Shown in pieces: positions 7,913-10,560 of a DNA stretch of 10,560 bases. The stretch covers positions 1 through 10,560 of the forward strand of contig CAZUGZ010000053.1 of NCBI GenBank assembly GCA_964620555.1. The letters run 5' to 3'. The notes under the pieces are model-generated. The model was given only the letters and a program-made list of their open reading frames with translations, was not told the origin of the DNA and did no database searches. This stretch comes from JAPOQD01 sp964620555 (GTDB taxonomy: Bacteria; Pseudomonadota; Gammaproteobacteria; Pseudomonadales; Halieaceae). Positions within the stretch are counted from its first letter, which is position 1. Each line of letters begins with the position of its first letter. The position numbers were made by a program, and so were the translations under genes.

Positions 7913-7929
7913 CGCCGGCGCCGGCGTCA
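7910..7929. repeat. Perfect 20-bp GC-rich palindrome spanning both convergent stop codons
   Basis: TGACGCCGGCGCCGGCGTCA is its own reverse complement. Its first three bases are the glpK stop and its last three, read on the minus strand, are the stop of the LysR gene. Either transcript could form an 8-bp stem with a GCGC loop. There is no U-tract after the stem in either direction, so it is not a standard intrinsic terminator, although it could slow colliding polymerases or protect RNA 3' ends. Confidence 0.7.
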
Positions 7930-8805
7930 AAACTCCTGGCACAACCGCAACCATTGTTGCAGGCCGTGACTGCGGTATTTCTGTCGATGCAGGATAATAC
8001 TGAAGTGACGGCTGAAGTCGCGGTGAGGTACTCGCAATGGCACCAGCGAACCCCGGGTAAAGGCATCCTGCAAACAGATGCGGGACAGACAACCGACCCC
8101 CAGGCCGGCCTCGACCGCCCGTTTGATGGCCTCGGTATGTTGTAACTCCAGGGTGATGTCCAGCGAACTGAGCAGGCCGTGCATGGCGCGATCAAAGGTC
8201 TGGCGCGTACCGGAACCGGATTCGCGAACCACCCAGTGCAGTTGCAGCAATTGTTGATCGGTGATCGCCGCTGCATTGGCCAGGGGGTGACTGGGGGCCG
8301 CAAAAGCCACCAGCTCGTCTTCGCGCCAGGGCAGGATTTCCAGCTCCGGGTGGCGCAACTCTCCTTCGATGAGCCCCGCATCCAGGTCGTAACTGGCGAC
8401 CTGGCTGGCAATGGTCTGGGTGTTGGCGACGTTCAGCGCCACCCGCGACTCGGGGTGCTGGCGGCGAAATTCGGCAATCATCCCCACCGCCAGATAGTTG
8501 CCGATGGTCAGGGTGGCGCCGATGCTCAGGTCGCCGACGGTGGGTTGACCGGCAATGGCGTTTTCAAACTCCTCGGCCTGGGCCAGCAAGGCCTCGGCCT
8601 GGGGTAACAGGGAGCGCCCCAGGTCGTTGAGACGCAGGCGTTTCCCCACCCGGTCAAACAATTGCACTTCAAATTGCTGTTCCAGGTCGCCCAGTGCGCC
8701 GCTGGCGGCCGATTGTGACATGGATAGTGCATCCGCCGCCCGAGTCACTGTCTGATGCTGGGCGGTAGCCAGAAAGATCTGCAGTTGGCGCAGGGTGAAA
8801 TGCAT
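7927..8805 (-). CDS. LysR-type transcriptional regulator, YeiE-like
   Basis: A 292-residue LysR-family protein. An N-terminal winged HTH (about 1-60) includes LRQLQIFLATAQHQTVTRAA, SQSAASGALGDLE and QLFDRVGKRLRLN, followed by a linker helix and a periplasmic-binding-protein-like effector domain (about 90-292) with IGNYLAVGMIAEFRR, DAGLIEGE, LVAFAAPSHPLA, RESGSGTRQTFDRAM, EAIKRAVEAGLGVGCLSR and HRQKYRSHGLQQWL. These stretches follow E. coli YeiE closely. The start at 8805 has GGGTGG 7 nt upstream and gives the normal N-terminus. LysR regulators often control a divergent gene, but no coding gene starts divergently within 380 nt, only the unrelated low-GC AbiE operon. A T-N11-A box lies 44-58 nt upstream, suggesting autoregulation. 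The effector is unknown. Confidence 0.93.
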   Translation of the reverse strand: MHFTLRQLQIFLATAQHQTVTRAADALSMSQSAASGALGDLEQQFEVQLFDRVGKRLRLNDLGRSLLPQAEALLAQAEEFENAIAGQPTVGDLSIGATLTIGNYLAVGMIAEFRRQHPESRVALNVANTQTIASQVASYDLDAGLIEGELRHPELEILPWREDELVAFAAPSHPLANAAAITDQQLLQLHWVVRESGSGTRQTFDRAMHGLLSSLDITLELQHTEAIKRAVEAGLGVGCLSRICLQDAFTRGSLVPLRVPHRDFSRHFSIILHRQKYRSHGLQQWLRLCQEF

Positions 8806-8848
8806 GATTCAACCACCCGTGAAAGTTGAAGCGTTGCATTCTATAGTT

Positions 8849-8863
8849 ATAAAACCATTTTAT
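8849..8863. promoter_or_regulatory. Candidate LysR-type operator (T-N11-A inverted repeat)
   Basis: ATAAAACCATTTTAT is a perfect 6-bp inverted repeat around CCA and contains T8850-N11-A8862, the LysR-regulator box. It overlaps a minus-strand -10-like TATAAC (8851 to 8846), with TTGTGG (8872 to 8867) at a short 15-nt spacing. This position fits negative autoregulation of the LysR gene. A chance AT-rich dyad cannot be excluded. Confidence 0.55.
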
Positions 8864-8917
8864 CATCCACAAATTACCTGATTTACCAATATATGGATTC
8901 GCTGTTTCAACCCCGTC

Positions 8918-8937
8918 ATTCCGGCGCAAGCCGGAAT
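8918..8937. repeat. dRS3-like short interspersed stem-loop repeat
   Basis: ATTCCGGCGCAAGCCGGAAT is an 8-bp perfect stem with a GCAA (GNRA) loop, set in the wider context CGTCATTCC...GGAATCCAG. This is the familiar CGTCATTCC-type intergenic repeat of many proteobacteria. Its ATTCC-N10-GGAAT frame resembles neisserial dRS3 (ATTCCC-N8-GGGAAT), which serves as a target for some mobile elements. Only one copy is in the window, so the repeat nature rests on recognition. Confidence 0.7.
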
Positions 8938-8984
8938 CCAGTGGCTTTCCCGCCAAATTTCCCGATCGAGGACATCGACAAAGC

Positions 8985-9000
8985 TGTTTCCGCGGAAACA
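8985..9000. repeat. Perfect 16-bp palindrome, possible operator
   Basis: TGTTTCCGCGGAAACA equals its own reverse complement, and symmetry ends at both flanks. It has the shape of a dimeric repressor site, but no promoter elements are evident at a suitable distance and I cannot name a binding protein. It could also be a relic of a lost gene's control region. Confidence 0.45.
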
Positions 9001-9144
9001 TCTTCCGGTACCGGGCGCGCCACGGCGCTGGTGCGAACTAGATTTCCCGTATGGGCGGATGAGGCGAGTAGAAGCGATTGGGGATCTGGATCCTTTATCT
9101 TTATGCGGAATTCACAATAAAGGTTTATTTTGAAGGAAATCTTA

Positions 9145-9168
9145 CAGAAATTGTTTTATAATTTTCTG
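9145..9168 (+). promoter_or_regulatory. AbiE operon promoter with inverted repeat around the -10 box
   Basis: A perfect TATAAT at 9157-9162 lies 30 nt before the abiEi start. It sits near the centre of an inverted repeat, CAGAAA (9145-9150) and TTTCTG (9163-9168). No good -35 is seen at 17 nt (AGGAAA); TTGAAG at 9130-9135 is 21 nt away, too far. AbiEi antitoxins repress their own operon by binding inverted repeats at the promoter, so this repeat is a plausible operator half or whole site. Confidence 0.55.
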
Positions 9169-9172
9169 CGAA

Positions 9173-9182
9173 ATACATGTAT
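9173..9182. promoter_or_regulatory. 10-bp palindrome between -10 box and abiEi start
   Basis: ATACATGTAT is a perfect palindrome lying 11 nt after the TATAAT, near the predicted transcription start. Together with the repeat around the -10 box it could be an AbiEi binding site. Short AT-rich palindromes arise often by chance. Confidence 0.35.
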
Positions 9183-9192
9183 ATGGTGAATT

Positions 9193-9993
9193 ATGGAGAA
9201 TATTTCACAGGATACGTCGCTGAAGCTAATCGATGACCTCATCGCTGAAGGACGCCAGCATTTCACATTTCAGCAGGCCCAAAAGAAGCTGGGCCTGAGT
9301 CGGTCGGCTGCCAGCAATCTGCTGCGCAGAATGCGAGAGAAGGGCCTAGTTGACCGGGTTCGATACGGCCGATACGCCGTACGAAATTTTGGTGTGCTAG
9401 GGACCTCGTCTGCTTCTGAAGACATCGCTCTTGCAGTAGGTGCAGCATTTTCGGGAATTCCTCATCGAATGGGGTATCGAACAGCGCTCGCAGAGCACGA
9501 GTTGATTACACATCCGGCAAGAACTATCCAAGTCGCGACGGCGAGCCAGATACGAGCAACGTCCATTTCCAACATGAAGATGCGACTGGTACGTGAACCT
9601 GCTGCGAATGTCATGATCGGAGCAATGCCATATGGTGAATCATGGGTGTCAGACATTGAGCGAGCGTTACTAGATGCCGGAGCGCGCCCAAAGCTTGTCG
9701 GCGGAATAGCAGTCTTGGCTGAGTCGATAGCCGCTTCGACGGAAATCGATGTCGTAAAGATGACCGGCTATGCCAAAGAACTTGGTTGGGGGCAAGCAAT
9801 CCGGAGAATCGGTTCTATCGCCGACGCTCTGGATATCCGTAATCTGGCGGGCAAGCTCAAAGCGATCGGTCCAATCAATGCAGATCTTGAGCTAGAGCCA
9901 GGGCAAGATAATGCGAACTCGTGGAGAGACGGCCGTTGGCAAATTCGCTGGTCCATCGATGTCAATGATCTAGACAATGTTGTGCATCGATGA
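9193..9993 (+). CDS. AbiEi-family antitoxin (type IV toxin-antitoxin / abortive infection)
   Basis: A 266-residue protein with an N-terminal winged HTH (about 8-63; recognition region LSRSAASNLLRRMREKGLV, wing RVRYGRYAV) and a C-terminal antitoxin domain. The signature SDIERALLDAGARPKLVGGI (153-172) matches the E-R-x-L-L-D...RP...GG pattern of AbiEi proteins. The HTH represses the operon and the C-terminal domain neutralises the AbiEii toxin without binding it directly, according to work on family members. The Shine-Dalgarno is weak (GGTGA 9185-9189, only 3 nt from ATG), so low expression or coupling effects are possible. Its stop overlaps the toxin start by ATGA (9990-9993), the usual arrangement. 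G+C is clearly lower than in the genes to the left, suggesting horizontal transfer. No symbol is given because abiEi was named for a plasmid gene and several subfamilies exist. Confidence 0.87.
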   Translation: MENISQDTSLKLIDDLIAEGRQHFTFQQAQKKLGLSRSAASNLLRRMREKGLVDRVRYGRYAVRNFGVLGTSSASEDIALAVGAAFSGIPHRMGYRTALAEHELITHPARTIQVATASQIRATSISNMKMRLVREPAANVMIGAMPYGESWVSDIERALLDAGARPKLVGGIAVLAESIAASTEIDVVKMTGYAKELGWGQAIRRIGSIADALDIRNLAGKLKAIGPINADLELEPGQDNANSWRDGRWQIRWSIDVNDLDNVVHR

Positions 9994-10560
9994 TCAACAG
10001 GGCGCAGATTACGCGTAGGGCAGACAAAGAGGGTGTGCCAGCGTCAACGGTAGAGCGGGACTACGTATTGGCACACATCATTGTCGCGCTATCGAGTATT
10101 CAAGAAGAGTCGGGGCTAATATTTAAAGGCGGCACAGCGTTACGACTGTGCTACATCGATGACTATCGATACTCTGCTGACTTGGATTTTTCGATGGTTC
10201 ATGGATCTGTGTCCGACGGCCGGGAAGCAATCCAGCAGGTCTTACGTGCAACGAACGAGCCAATAACAGGATTGACGCTTACCGATCATACCCCGCCGAG
10301 AATTACGTACACTGGACCACTTGGTCGCGAGCGACACTTGAAACTCGATATTGCGGACGACGAATTAGTATTGGAAACAGAGATGCGGCCACTTATACCA
10401 CGATGGCCAGATCTGCCAGAAAATGCTAGTAGCCTTGTCTATACCTTGCAAGAGATTGCAGGAGAAAAACTTCGGTGTGTTATGCAACGACTTCAATGCC
10501 GCGACATGTATGACTTGCATCTACTGTTCGAATTCGAAGGTGTCGATGTGGATAGTGCAA
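9990..10560 (+). CDS. AbiEii/AbiGii-family nucleotidyltransferase toxin (partial, runs off right edge)
   Basis: An open frame of 190 codons with no stop before the window ends, beginning at ATG 9990 inside the antitoxin stop. It carries the polymerase-beta-like nucleotidyltransferase motifs of AbiEii (DUF1814): LIFKGGTALRLCY (43-55), YRYSADLDFS (59-68) with metal-binding D64 and D66, third acidic D120 in HLKLDIADDE, then LQEIAGEKLRCVMQR with K160 and CRDMYDLHLL with D172 and D175. Members bind GTP and are thought to transfer nucleotides to RNA, stopping growth on phage infection. All four motif regions are intact, so the toxin is probably active up to the cut; the helical C-terminus is missing here. 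Codon use and G+C (26/60 in 10441-10500) differ from the chromosomal genes to the left. Confidence 0.9.
   Translation, partial: MINRAQITRRADKEGVPASTVERDYVLAHIIVALSSIQEESGLIFKGGTALRLCYIDDYRYSADLDFSMVHGSVSDGREAIQQVLRATNEPITGLTLTDHTPPRITYTGPLGRERHLKLDIADDELVLETEMRPLIPRWPDLPENASSLVYTLQEIAGEKLRCVMQRLQCRDMYDLHLLFEFEGVDVDSA

Larger units (their letters stand above)
8806..9192. other. 387-nt non-coding junction between the LysR gene and the AbiE operon
   Basis: No convincing gene here. The open frame 8893-9120 (75 codons) runs through a repeat, lacks a Shine-Dalgarno and matches nothing I recognise. The first 80 nt are AT-rich and hold the LysR promoter region. A dRS3-like repeat lies at 8918-8937 and a 16-bp palindrome at 8985-9000. 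9000-9110 is GC-richer with no recognisable feature, and the last 70 nt are AT-rich and carry the AbiE promoter. Composition changes several times, which suits a patchwork junction. Confidence 0.6.

Noticed and set aside
7910..7935. Intrinsic terminator between glpK and the LysR gene
   Set aside because: The palindrome can form a hairpin, but no run of Ts follows it on either strand, so it is listed as a palindrome rather than a terminator.
8893..9120. 75-codon plus-strand open frame with the peptide SSGTGRATALVRTRF
   Set aside because: It starts in AT-rich DNA without a Shine-Dalgarno and runs through the stem-loop repeat (HSGASRNP is the usual translation of that repeat). I recognise no family. 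SGTGRATAL is only vaguely like a P-loop and lacks GK[ST].

Overview
The window looks like a piece of a draft (scaffolded) genome of a GC-rich gammaproteobacterium. Support for this: protein sequences very close to the E. coli AroG, GlpK and YeiE types, Shine-Dalgarno-led genes packed tightly on both strands, and a run of 10 Ns marking an assembly gap. A free-living or marine gammaproteobacterium is a guess; no rRNA or species marker is present.

Layout. (1) 23-1551, +: a class I SAM methyltransferase with a 'methyltransferase regulatory domain', split only by the N gap at 657-666; the reading frame changes across it, so the gap length is wrong. (2) 1562-2635, -: class I DAHP synthase (AroG family), convergent with gene 1 and divergent from gene 3. 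A 63-nt intergenic region separates it from gene 3 and holds a symmetric TATTATA box that could serve as -10 in both directions. (3) 2699-3682, +: a predicted lipoprotein made of two tandem SnoaL/NTF2-like domains, followed 12 nt later by (4) 3695-4894, a class III (CaiB/BaiF) CoA-transferase. (5) 4977-6404, an aldehyde dehydrogenase preceded by a promoter candidate, and (6) 6413-7912, a glycerol kinase starting at GTG 8 nt after it. (7) 7927-8805, -: a LysR-type regulator of the YeiE kind, convergent with glpK; the two stop codons form the ends of a perfect 20-bp palindrome.

8806-9192 is a 387-nt non-coding junction with AT-rich segments. It holds a LysR T-N11-A box, a dRS3-like stem-loop repeat, a 16-bp perfect palindrome and the promoter of the next operon. 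(8) 9193-9993 and (9) 9990 to the right edge are the antitoxin and (partial) toxin of an AbiE type IV toxin-antitoxin / abortive-infection system, overlapping by ATGA. Base composition falls here (for example 42/60 G+C in 5581-5640, but 31/60 in 9541-9600 and 26/60 in 10441-10500), which fits horizontal acquisition.

Function: genes 3-6 read as an acyl-CoA/aldehyde/glycerol catabolic neighbourhood whose substrate cannot be read from sequence. The right end is a defence module, possibly the edge of a larger accessory island. I see no clearly new system. The most distinctive points are the glycerol kinase without the FBP-binding loop residues, the duplicated SnoaL lipoprotein, and the palindrome-rich junction in front of AbiE.
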